A stretch of DNA of 64,000 nt from Arthrobacter sp. StoSoilB5. GTDB taxonomy: Bacteria; Actinomycetota; Actinomycetes; Actinomycetales; Micrococcaceae. Every line of letters begins with the position of its first letter. The stretch's first letter is position 1. This document shows positions 54,673-62,351 of the stretch, piece after piece. Position numbers and translations under genes: made by a program. Location: NCBI RefSeq assembly GCF_019977235.1, contig NZ_AP024646.1, positions 4,464,001-4,528,000 on the forward strand, given 5' to 3'. A model generated the notes under the pieces. The model did not search any database, had not been told where the DNA came from, and worked only from the letters and a program-made list of their open reading frames with translations.

Positions 54673-55178
54673 GCGGAAACTTCATGAAAACCGACACCAC
54701 GTTCCAACACGCTTTCGACGCCCTGCAGCAGGACCCCGGCGTCATCCTCTTCACCGCCCTCCAGTGGATCCCCCAGCGCTCCAGCCTCAAGCGGCTGTTC
54801 ACCAGCCACCCGGCCGAGTATCCGGTGGGCGGTGAGAAGACGGTCGAAATCTCACCTGGCTGGCTTGGGACGGTCATCGAGGACAAGAAGCCGTTCCTGG
54901 CCGCCGATCTGACAGCACTGAGGGAGGTCTTTGCAGACTCCGCGCTCATTCAGCAACTCGGCTGCGGCGCCGTCATCAACGTGCCTGTCCTCGACCAGCA
55001 ACGCAACGTTGTAGGAGTCCTGGCGCTACTGGACGCAGAAGGCAAGTACACGCAGCACAGCGTGGCAACCGCCGTCGAACTGGTCAACACGAATCTGGCC
55101 GAACTCGTCCAAGCCTTTGAATCCCATCCCACCGAAGTCCCCGCAGCCACCGAAGTCCCCGGGAAGGACAATGTCTAG
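54669..55178 (+). CDS. GAF-domain protein without output domain
   Basis: This 169-residue protein is one GAF-like domain: FDALQQDPGVILFTALQW, SPGWLGTVIEDKKPFLAADL, GCGAVINVPVLDQQRNVVGV and LLDAEGKYTQHSVATAVELV. GAF domains bind small ligands. It has no kinase, HTH or cyclase part. It overlaps the MFS gene by four bases and the amidohydrolase gene by eight, so all three are translated together. It may sense the substrate or assist the carrier or hydrolase; this is inference. Confidence 0.78.
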   Translation: MSGNFMKTDTTFQHAFDALQQDPGVILFTALQWIPQRSSLKRLFTSHPAEYPVGGEKTVEISPGWLGTVIEDKKPFLAADLTALREVFADSALIQQLGCGAVINVPVLDQQRNVVGVLALLDAEGKYTQHSVATAVELVNTNLAELVQAFESHPTEVPAATEVPGKDNV

Positions 55179-56436
55179 CATGAGCACCACCCCCAAAGCC
55201 GCCCCGCTCGTCATCCGCAACGCAAGCGTCCTGGACGTCGAGGCAGGCACGTACTCCACTGCCGACGTCGTAAGTGTTGATGGAAAGATCGTCAGCGTCG
55301 GGCCGAACGCATCAGTCCCTGCCGGTGCGCGGGTCATTGATGGCACCGGTAAGTTCGTCATCCCGGGGCTCATTGATGCGCACGTCCATGTGGTCGCTTC
55401 CAGTGCTGACTTCCGCTCGCTGACCTGGACCCCGGCGTCGTACGTGTACGCACAGACTGCCCGGATCATGGGAGAGATGCTGCGCCGCGGTTTCACCACT
55501 GTCCGCGACCTGTCCGGCGCTGACTTCGGCCTGGCGATGGCCCAGCAGGAAGGGTTGCTTGAGGGTCCGAAGATCCACTTCTGCGGCCACGCCCTGAGCC
55601 AGACCGGCGGACACGGCGACATGCGGCTTCCGGGTGAAGACCACGATCCCAATGGCCGCGGGTGCTGCGGAATCGGTCGCGTAGCCGACGGAGTTGACGC
55701 AGTCCGGGCAGCCGCTCGCGACGAGATCCGCAAGGGCGCCCACCACATCAAGATCATGGCGTCCGGTGGGGTCTCCTCCCCCACGGACCGCATCGACTCC
55801 ACGCAGTACTCGATGGAAGAAATGCGGGCCGCGGTGGAAGAAGCCGAAGCCGCCAATCGCTACGTCGCAGCCCACGCCTACACAGCCCGTGCCATCAATC
55901 GCGCACTCGAAGCCGGCGTCCGCTCGATCGAACACGGCAACCTCCTGGATGACGAAAGCCTCCGGCTCTTCATCGAGAAGGACGCTTTCCTGGTTCCCAC
56001 GCTCGTCACCTACTGGGCGCTAAAGGAAGAGGGCAAGGAATTCGGGCTCACCGAGGAGATGTGGGCCAAGGTGGACTCCGTACTAACCAGCGGGCTGGAG
56101 GCCATCTCCCGAGCCCACCAAGCCGGCGTGAAAATGGCGTTCGGCTCCGACCTCCTGGGCGGCATGCACCGCCATCAGAACGAACAGTTCAGGCTGCTTG
56201 GCAAGGTCCAGCCAGCAATCGATGCCATCCGCTCAGCAACCACGACGGCGGCCCAGCTGCTTGAGCGCGAAGGTGAACTTGGCGTGATCGCACCTGGCGC
56301 GGACGCGGACATTCTGGTGCTTGGCGCGGACCCAGTGGCGGACATTTCCGTGCTGGCAGACATATCGGAGCATTTGGAGTTCCTGATCCAGGACGGCCGG
56401 GTGATCTCCTGGTCTGGGCCCGGGGATCCACGGTAA
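55171..56436 (+). CDS. Metal-dependent amidohydrolase (Xaa-Pro dipeptidase/imidazolonepropionase-like)
   Basis: This 421-residue amidohydrolase has the metal motif PGLIDAHVHVVASSADF, TTVRDLSGADFG, a carbamylated-Lys candidate in HHIKIMASGGVSSPTD, the His in VAAHAYTARAINRAL and SIEHGNLLDD, and the Asp in AFGSDLLGGMH. This is the subgroup that includes prolidases and carboxypeptidase-like Sgx enzymes; the substrate is not readable. ATG 55171 (GGAAGGACA before it) overlaps the GAF gene. Confidence 0.85.
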   Translation: MSSMSTTPKAAPLVIRNASVLDVEAGTYSTADVVSVDGKIVSVGPNASVPAGARVIDGTGKFVIPGLIDAHVHVVASSADFRSLTWTPASYVYAQTARIMGEMLRRGFTTVRDLSGADFGLAMAQQEGLLEGPKIHFCGHALSQTGGHGDMRLPGEDHDPNGRGCCGIGRVADGVDAVRAAARDEIRKGAHHIKIMASGGVSSPTDRIDSTQYSMEEMRAAVEEAEAANRYVAAHAYTARAINRALEAGVRSIEHGNLLDDESLRLFIEKDAFLVPTLVTYWALKEEGKEFGLTEEMWAKVDSVLTSGLEAISRAHQAGVKMAFGSDLLGGMHRHQNEQFRLLGKVQPAIDAIRSATTTAAQLLEREGELGVIAPGADADILVLGADPVADISVLADISEHLEFLIQDGRVISWSGPGDPR

Positions 56437-56504
56437 GTAAGCTTATTAATGGATGGCGCATGACGTCGTCCCGGGCAAACCGAACCGAGTCAGAGGAGGA
56501 CATT

Positions 56505-57146
56505 GTGACCACGAAGGTAGACAAGACAATCCTGGTCAACGTTCCGGTGAGTACGGCCTACAGTCAGTGGACGCATTTCGAAGAGTTCCCCCGTTTCATG
56601 GGCGGAGTGGAACGCGTGACGCGCCTGGGCGAGGACCGTCTGGAATGGGTAGCCGAAATCGCTGGCGTCCATCGCCGCTGGGAAGCAAAGATCGTCCAGC
56701 AGGACATGGACCGGGCCGTGGCATGGGCCGCTGTGGAAGGTGCCAAGAATGCCGGCTGGGTGGACTTCAAGGAAGCCGGACCGAGCCAGACGTCCTTGCA
56801 TCTGTCACTGGAATACGAACCCCACGGCGTCCTTGAATTCCTGGGCGACAAATTGCATGTGGTTGAAAGGCAGGCGGAATCGGACTTGAAGAAGTTCAAG
56901 GAATACGTCGAGCACAAGGCACCCGAACGGGATGCCGACACGAGCACCATGGCTACACCCGCCGACGTCCCGATCGTAGATCCCATCACGCACACCTTCG
57001 ATCAGACCAATGGCCTCGCAGATCTGGAAGGCGAATCCGACGAGACTGCGGACAGCGATACGCGCAGTGCCGCGGAACGGAAGGACGACGAGGGCTTCGG
57101 CCCGGGTTACATCCCACCGATGGGTGGGCTGCCGGGGCAGCGGTAG
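56505..57146 (+). CDS. SRPBCC/cyclase-type protein with acidic tail
   Basis: This 213-residue protein has a polyketide-cyclase/CoQ10-like START fold (about 1-140: VDKTILVNVPVSTAYSQWTH, FPRFMGGVERVTRLG, VVERQAESDLKKFKEYVE). It is followed by a disordered acidic tail ending in FGPGYIPPMGGLPGQR. AGGAGG eight bases before GTG 56505 sets the start. Such proteins are frequent in actinobacteria and their ligand is unknown. Confidence 0.83.
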   Translation: MTTKVDKTILVNVPVSTAYSQWTHFEEFPRFMGGVERVTRLGEDRLEWVAEIAGVHRRWEAKIVQQDMDRAVAWAAVEGAKNAGWVDFKEAGPSQTSLHLSLEYEPHGVLEFLGDKLHVVERQAESDLKKFKEYVEHKAPERDADTSTMATPADVPIVDPITHTFDQTNGLADLEGESDETADSDTRSAAERKDDEGFGPGYIPPMGGLPGQR

Positions 57147-57172
57147 CAGCCACCCGCACGAAACAAACAACC

Positions 57173-57207
57173 AGTGCCGCCCGAATCAATACGATCCGGG
57201 CGGCACT
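57173..57207. terminator. Bidirectional terminator
   Basis: AGTGCCGCCCG/CGGGCGGCACT lies between the convergent SRPBCC and PL11 genes. Confidence 0.75.
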
Positions 57208-57225
57208 GCGGTTAATAAGTGACCG

Positions 57226-59256
57226 CTACTTCTGGCCTGCATAGGCGACGGCGGGCATCGCCGGCGTCTGCATGCCCTCGCCGATGTAGAAGCTCGGGTG
57301 CGGCGGCTGGTTGTAGGCCACGTTCTCCCGGGCGACGGACGTGCGGTACGCGGTGTCGTGCATCAGCGTCCGCAGGCGAACCTCGGTGGGAGCCGTGGTG
57401 GTGTAGATGCGCAGCTCGGTGCTGTCAGTGGATGGCCAGGCGATCTCTTCGCGCCAGTCTCCCAGGATGTCTGCCTGGACGGACGGGTTTCCCTTGGTGG
57501 TGTTGTTACTGCGGGCGCCGTCGGCCGTCAGGAGACGGTCGCTCTGCTCGGTTTCCCAATTCCACTTGGAGATGGTGGGAACGCCACGGGACACCGTTGC
57601 GTCGTAATCGTGGTCCACAATCTCGCGGAGGAGATCGCCATCCCACCAGGCCAGGAAGTTCGCGGCAGGAATCTTCTCCGCGATCAGCTCTCCCTTGGCG
57701 GACATCAGCTGGCCTACAGGCGAATCCCAGGAGGCGGAACCGCCTACCGCCCAACCTTCAGCCCCGGCATATCGGGGATCGATGTCCCCTGCGGCTCCGC
57801 GGCCAGTGTCCTTGATGGCCGGGATGCTCCAGAGAACCTCACCCGTGGCAGCGTCACGGAAGGTAGCTCCCCTGTTGCCGCTCTGGCTCATACTTTCGTG
57901 GACGGCGAAGGTTTCAAGGCCTGGCCTGGATGGATCAAGGTCGCTGGTGTGGATCGCGTCTCCATGGCCCAACTTGGTGTTGTAAAGCGGCTGGCCGTTG
58001 TCATCGATGGTCATGGAGCCAAAGACGAATTCATCCTTGCCGTCACCGTCCACGTCAACTACGGAGAGGTTGTGGTTGCCCTGCCCCTTGTACTCGTCCC
58101 CGGCAACGTTGGAATCGAACGTCCACCGCTTCACGAGCTTCCCGTCCACAAGGTCGTATGTCACCAGGACTGTGCGCGTGTAGTAGCCACGGCTGAACAT
58201 CATTGAGGGGTGCTCGCCGTCGAGGTACGCGACGCCAGCCAGGAACCGGTCCACGCGGTTGCCGTAGTTGTCGCCCCAGCTGGAAACGGTGCCGCGCTCG
58301 GGCGCGTAAGCCACGGTATCCATGATGGTTCCGGTCTCGCCCCTGAAGACCGTCAGGAATTCCGGGCCGGACAGGACGTAACCGGCGCTGTTGCGGAAGT
58401 CGGCGTCGGCGTTTCCGATCACCGTTCCCGCCGCGTCACGGGTGCCGTCCGCCGTCTTGAAGGAAACCTCGGCCTTGCCGTCGCCGTCGAAGTCGTAGGC
58501 CAGAACCTGGGTATAGTGTGCGCCGGCGCGGATGTTGCGTCCCAGATCGATGCGCCACAGCTTGGTGCCGTCCAGCTTGTAGGCATCGACGTAAACGTTG
58601 CCCGTGTAGCCGGACTGCGAGTTGTCCTTGGCGTTGGACGGCGCCCACGTCTGGATGACCTCATACTTGCCGTCGCCGTCGAGGTCGGCCACCGTCGCAT
58701 CGTTGGCCCCGTAGGTGTAGGCCTTGCCGTCGGGAGTCACGCCGTCGGCGGGCTTATCGAGCTTGATGGCCAGGTAGTTCTGCGTCAGCGGCTTGACCGC
58801 TTCGGTCAACTTGTCCTGCCCTTGGCCATTTCCAACCGTCTTAATGACGTAGCTGGACGCCGCCGTTCCGTCCGGGTCCACGAACATGGTGGCGTTGCGG
58901 ATGGGCTCCTCGGTGATGTTGACGCCGTCGCGCAGCACCTGGAAACCCACGGTGTCCTCATCCAGGCCGAGCATGCGCCAGCTCACGGTAACGCCTTGGT
59001 CGGTCAAGACGGCGACGGGAGCCCGATCCAGGTATTCCACCTGGCGTTTGAGCGTCGGGGCTGCCTTTTCGGCAGGCACGACGCCGGGAAGACCGGTTTG
59101 CGTTGTCGGGCTGACAGTGGCTGGAGCTGCTTGGGCGAGTGGGACTCCTGTCAGGGCTATGGCTGCTGCGGCCAGGGAAGCCGCCGCTGCCAACGGTAGG
59201 CCCCTGAACGCACGGCCGTTGGTACTGCGAGAGGAACACTTCATGGGGTTAGCCAA
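57226..59256 (-). CDS. Secreted rhamnogalacturonan endolyase, PL11
   Basis: This 676-residue lyase cuts the rhamnogalacturonan I backbone of pectin outside the cell. A signal peptide (about 1-43, Ala-rich, ending PLAQA) is followed by a fibronectin-like strand region (QVEYLDRAPVAVLTDQGVTV) and the eight-bladed propeller with calcium loops (DLDGDGKYEVIQTW, DFDGDGKAEVSFKTADGT, DVDGDGKDEFVFGSM). HESMSQSGNRGATFRDA and DILGDWREEIAWP are PL11 hallmarks, as in YesW/YesX. TTG 59256 has AGGAG seven bases upstream; ATG 59244 is an alternative. LacI-type operators lie upstream. Confidence 0.93.
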   Translation of the reverse strand: MANPMKCSSRSTNGRAFRGLPLAAAASLAAAAIALTGVPLAQAAPATVSPTTQTGLPGVVPAEKAAPTLKRQVEYLDRAPVAVLTDQGVTVSWRMLGLDEDTVGFQVLRDGVNITEEPIRNATMFVDPDGTAASSYVIKTVGNGQGQDKLTEAVKPLTQNYLAIKLDKPADGVTPDGKAYTYGANDATVADLDGDGKYEVIQTWAPSNAKDNSQSGYTGNVYVDAYKLDGTKLWRIDLGRNIRAGAHYTQVLAYDFDGDGKAEVSFKTADGTRDAAGTVIGNADADFRNSAGYVLSGPEFLTVFRGETGTIMDTVAYAPERGTVSSWGDNYGNRVDRFLAGVAYLDGEHPSMMFSRGYYTRTVLVTYDLVDGKLVKRWTFDSNVAGDEYKGQGNHNLSVVDVDGDGKDEFVFGSMTIDDNGQPLYNTKLGHGDAIHTSDLDPSRPGLETFAVHESMSQSGNRGATFRDAATGEVLWSIPAIKDTGRGAAGDIDPRYAGAEGWAVGGSASWDSPVGQLMSAKGELIAEKIPAANFLAWWDGDLLREIVDHDYDATVSRGVPTISKWNWETEQSDRLLTADGARSNNTTKGNPSVQADILGDWREEIAWPSTDSTELRIYTTTAPTEVRLRTLMHDTAYRTSVARENVAYNQPPHPSFYIGEGMQTPAMPAVAYAGQK

Positions 59257-59599
59257 AGAACATCTCCTTTGATGCTGGGCGGCAGTAGGTCTGCCGCACA
59301 TAGGTTGGAACGTTTCAATAAATCGCAAAGCGAAACACCTTTTGAGGGTCCGAGGGGGTGAGAAAACGCTTTCCGCCTCAATGTTTACCAGTGACAAAAC
59401 ATGGCAGTCAAGAGTTTGACAGAAGTTGAATAGGCCTGAACTCGCTGCTTCCCTACATTCTTTGCTGTCGATTGCCGCCAAATGCAACTGCTTGGAGTTG
59501 TTTTGACGCCGCCCAAGATTCAAAGAAGGTCAGGAGCCCACGCCGACCCCTCGCAGGGGTACCGTTCCAAGGGAGTCGTCCACCCATGAAAGGAACATC
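59257..59599. other. Control region of the PL11 gene
   Basis: The 340-bp region between the divergent PL11 and SDR genes contains two LacI-type operators at 59305 and 59362 and no small gene that I can support. Confidence 0.5.
59305..59373. promoter_or_regulatory. LacI-type operators before the PL11 gene
   Basis: TTGGAACGTTTCAA (59305-59318, CG-centred, one mismatch pair) and GAAAACGCTTTC (59362-59373, the form GAAA-N-CG-N-TTTC). The second matches the site before the PL26-like gene. Confidence 0.6.
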
Positions 59600-60430
59600 A
59601 TGACCACCTGGCTCATCACTGGATGCTCCACCGGACTCGGCCGCGCACTGGCCCAAGCTGTCCTCGCGCGTGGCGACAACGCCGTCGTCACGGCCCGCGA
59701 TACTTCCAAGCTGCAGGACCTGGCCGCAGAATTTCCGACGACAGCCCTCGCCGTCGCACTCGATGTCACCGAGCAGTCGCAGATAGAAGCCGCCATGAGG
59801 GAGGCCGAGGAACGCTTTGGTGCGGTTGACGTCCTGGTCAACAATGCCGGTTACGGTTACCGCGCAGCCATTGAAGAGGGCGACGACGGCGATGTCCGGG
59901 CGCTGTTCGACACGAACGTTTTTGGTCCGGTGGCCATGATCAAGGCCGTCCTGCCTGGGATGCGCTCCCGCCGATCCGGTGCGATCGTGAATATTTCCTC
60001 CATTGGCGCCCGGATCTGCCCGCCCGGTTCCGGCTATTACTCAGCAACGAAGGCTGCGCTGGAGGGCCTGTCCGGTTCGCTGCAGAAGGAACTGAAGCCT
60101 CTGGGTATCTCTGTGACAGTGGTGGAGCCCGGTGCGTTCAGGACCGATTTTGCGGGGCGTTCACTGACGCAGTCGGCCCAGGCGATTGATGACTATGCCG
60201 AGACGGCCGGCAAGCGTCGCAAGGAAAATGACACCGTCCACGGCACCCAGCCCGGCGACCCGGACAAAGCAGCAGAGGTGATTATCGCCGCCGTCGAGGC
60301 AGCTGAGACACCGGCCTTCCTGCTCCTGGGCGCCGACGCCGTCTACGCCTACGGCGCGGTGGAAGAGGCCCAGCGTGCCGAGGTGGATCGGTGGCGCGAG
60401 CAGAGCCTGAGCACGGGTTACACGGAGTAA
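59600..60430 (+). CDS. Short-chain dehydrogenase/reductase
   Basis: This 276-residue SDR has TGCSTGLGRALA (cofactor), NNAGYGY, the catalytic Ser in IVNISSIGA and YSATKAALEGLS. The long C-terminal part (PFAFLLLGADAVYAY-like, with TPAFLLLGADA) is typical of the YdfG/retinol-dehydrogenase-like oxidoreductases of unknown substrate. GAAAGGAACATC precedes the ATG. Confidence 0.88.
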   Translation: MTTWLITGCSTGLGRALAQAVLARGDNAVVTARDTSKLQDLAAEFPTTALAVALDVTEQSQIEAAMREAEERFGAVDVLVNNAGYGYRAAIEEGDDGDVRALFDTNVFGPVAMIKAVLPGMRSRRSGAIVNISSIGARICPPGSGYYSATKAALEGLSGSLQKELKPLGISVTVVEPGAFRTDFAGRSLTQSAQAIDDYAETAGKRRKENDTVHGTQPGDPDKAAEVIIAAVEAAETPAFLLLGADAVYAYGAVEEAQRAEVDRWREQSLSTGYTE

Positions 60431-60610
60431 CCTCCAACGTGTAATCCGTCACACTTGGCCGGATGAGCTTGTCAATCGCGGTGGGCAGCATGAACCATGA
60501 ATGAGGGAATTCGTTTCCCGTACAAGCTGAATCAGCAATCCTCACCGACGAGGATGCGGCCCCTGCGAAGAAGCTTGGGGCTGTTAACGGCCTGAGTGAA
60601 AGTACTGACA

Positions 60611-60781
60611 ATGACGACACATACTGACTCCATCACGCTGAAAATCTGGGACAAGTCGGCGATCGACCACACTATCGACGCCGCCATCCGGGATCTTTCC
60701 CCTCGCGCCGCTGCAGAAAACTGCGGCATTGCCGTAACGCTCAGCGGACCGAAGACCTTCACCGTTAGCCTGAGCCGCTAA
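60611..60781 (+). CDS. Small protein of 56 residues, unknown
   Basis: The product MTTHTDSITLKIWDKSAIDH continues through a short helix (DAAIRDLSPRAAAENCG) to a beta-like end GPKTFTVSLSR. No signal, membrane segment or known motif. The start is uncertain (GTG 60596 gives 61 residues) and no ribosome site is obvious; coding support is mainly codon choice and the terminator right behind it. I do not recognise a family. Confidence 0.5.
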   Translation: MTTHTDSITLKIWDKSAIDHTIDAAIRDLSPRAAAENCGIAVTLSGPKTFTVSLSR

Positions 60782-60799
60782 AGCAGCTCAAACACACCA

Positions 60800-60838
60800 C
60801 AAGAGGACGACGCCGGCACCCCCGGCGTCGTCCTCTTG
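60800..60838 (+). terminator. Terminator of the small protein
   Basis: AGAGGACGACGCCGG pairs with CCGGCGTCGTCCTCT around CACCC. Confidence 0.75.
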
Positions 60839-60972
60839 CGTTTCCTGAATACCTGGCTGGAACTCCTGATCAAACCTTGAGACTTCCTTGATGCTTTGCG
60901 GGCAGCTTTCTTGCGTTTGCGTTGGAACCCTAAGTGAAACACCACTACGAGGTTCCGAACGGAGGATCCCAA

Positions 60973-62088
60973 GTGCACCAGGTCGTCAATTCAGAGACAA
61001 TTGCTGCACCCCGGGGATCCCACCGTGCGCCAGGTGGAGTGGTTACGGTTCTGGTCCCCGCACACAACGAATCCGGCGGCATTACCGAAACACTTTTCTC
61101 GCTGAATAACCAGACGCGCCGCCCGGATCGCGTGATCGTGGTGGCCGATAACTGCACTGACAATACTGAAGAACTGGCGTTGGCCCAGGGCGCCGAAGTC
61201 CTCCGCACTGTTGGCAACAAGGATAAGAAGGCCGGTGCGCTGAACTTCGCCCTTGGGCAGTTCCTCCCAGGAGCCGATCCCGAAGACCTTGTTCTGGTGC
61301 AGGACGCCGATTCGCAGCTGGCGCCGGACTTCATTGAAAATGCCACGAACAACCTCCTCAAGGATGAACTTCTGGGCGCCGTTGGCGGAGTGTTCAGCGG
61401 TGGCCCCGGAGGCGGGTTCGTCGGACACCTGCAGCGAAATGAATACGCCCGCTACGCCAGGGACGTGGAGCGCCTCCACGGCAAATGCCTGGTAGTCACC
61501 GGGACTGCCGCGCTTTTCCGCATCAAGACCCTGCGGGACGTCGTCGCATCACGGTTGAACGGTGCACTTCCTCCCGGCAACGGCGAGGGCGGCGTCTATG
61601 ACACCTCTGTGCTGACCGAAGACAACGAACTGTCCTTCGCGCTCCTCACGCTCGGATACCGCATAGCGTCACCGTCAAACTGCACGCTGGTCACCGAAGT
61701 CATGCCGACGTGGCGTGAGTTATGGGCTCAGCGGCTCCGCTGGAAGCGCGGAGCCGTGGAGAACTGCGTGCAGTACGGGTGGACCAAAGTCACGCGCCCA
61801 TACTGGGGACGCCAGTTTCTCTCCATGATCGGTGTCCTGGTGACGCTGGCTTACCTCGGGTCCATCGTCTTTGCCCTGACCACCGGAATGGGACTGAATC
61901 TCCACCCGTTCTGGATCACGGTCACCTGCATCTTCGTCCTGGAACGCATCATTACCCTGCGTCTCCGGGGCTGGAGGTACATGCTGCTTGCCGCAACCAT
62001 GTACGAAGCCGTCATCGACGTTTTCCTCCAGGCAGTCCACGCCAAGGCCTACCTGGATGCCGTCCTCAACAGAAAGAAAGTTTGGTAA
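60973..62088 (+). CDS. Membrane glycosyltransferase family 2, processive type
   Basis: This 371-residue GT2 enzyme has VTVLVPAHNESGGITETLFS, VVADNCTDNTEELA, the DAD metal motif in VLVQDADSQLAPDF, TED in VLTEDNELSF and QRLRWKRGAVENC (the Q-x-x-R-W motif of cellulose, chitin and hyaluronan synthases). About three membrane segments lie at the C-terminus (290-350). It probably polymerises or transfers sugar at the membrane; the product is unknown. GGAGG seven bases before GTG 60973 sets the start. It is followed after seven bases by a tiny gene with a sorting signal. Confidence 0.88.
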   Translation: MHQVVNSETIAAPRGSHRAPGGVVTVLVPAHNESGGITETLFSLNNQTRRPDRVIVVADNCTDNTEELALAQGAEVLRTVGNKDKKAGALNFALGQFLPGADPEDLVLVQDADSQLAPDFIENATNNLLKDELLGAVGGVFSGGPGGGFVGHLQRNEYARYARDVERLHGKCLVVTGTAALFRIKTLRDVVASRLNGALPPGNGEGGVYDTSVLTEDNELSFALLTLGYRIASPSNCTLVTEVMPTWRELWAQRLRWKRGAVENCVQYGWTKVTRPYWGRQFLSMIGVLVTLAYLGSIVFALTTGMGLNLHPFWITVTCIFVLERIITLRLRGWRYMLLAATMYEAVIDVFLQAVHAKAYLDAVLNRKKVW

Positions 62089-62095
62089 ACGACTC

Positions 62096-62272
62096 ATGTA
62101 CAACAACCCAGCAGGATCCGCAGGCGCAGCAATTGCAGGAGGCGCCGGTTCCGGCACCCTTGCCATGACCGGCGCCGGGAACCTCTTCTGGTTCGCACTG
62201 GCCGCCTTCGCCATGCTGGCCGTTGGCCTGGCCATCAAGAGGATGGTCCCGGTCCGCGCTCAGAAAATCTAG
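62096..62272 (+). CDS. 58-residue protein with LAXTG-like sorting signal
   Basis: The product starts MYNNPAGSAGAAIAGGAGSG and then has TLAMTGAG, a hydrophobic stretch (LFWFALAAFAMLAVGLAI) and the basic end KRMVPVRAQKI. LAMTG fits the LAXTG motif of class E sortase substrates, and the order motif, membrane segment, positive tail is that of a cell-wall sorting signal. There is no N-terminal signal peptide, so anchoring is unproven; it may simply be a small membrane partner of the GT2 enzyme. It follows that gene by seven bases and ends at a strong terminator. Confidence 0.68.
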   Translation: MYNNPAGSAGAAIAGGAGSGTLAMTGAGNLFWFALAAFAMLAVGLAIKRMVPVRAQKI

Positions 62273-62280
62273 CAGGCCCA

Positions 62281-62338
62281 GCAAACCCGCAGTTGTGTCG
62301 GATCATGCCCCCAGCGCGACACAACCGCGGGTTTGTTG
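62281..62338 (+). terminator. Terminator after the GT2 operon
   Basis: GCAAACCCGC-A-GTTGTGTCG pairs with CGACACAAC-C-GCGGGTTTGT over a 16-base loop. It also serves the GH16-like gene from the other side. Confidence 0.8.
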
Positions 62339-62351
62339 TTTTATGCCTGCC

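Noticed and set aside
60497..60600. Possible small gene (MNEGIRFPYK...) before the 56-residue protein
   Set aside because: A 32-codon frame without ribosome site or known motif; an overlapping frame looks equally protein-like but has no start.
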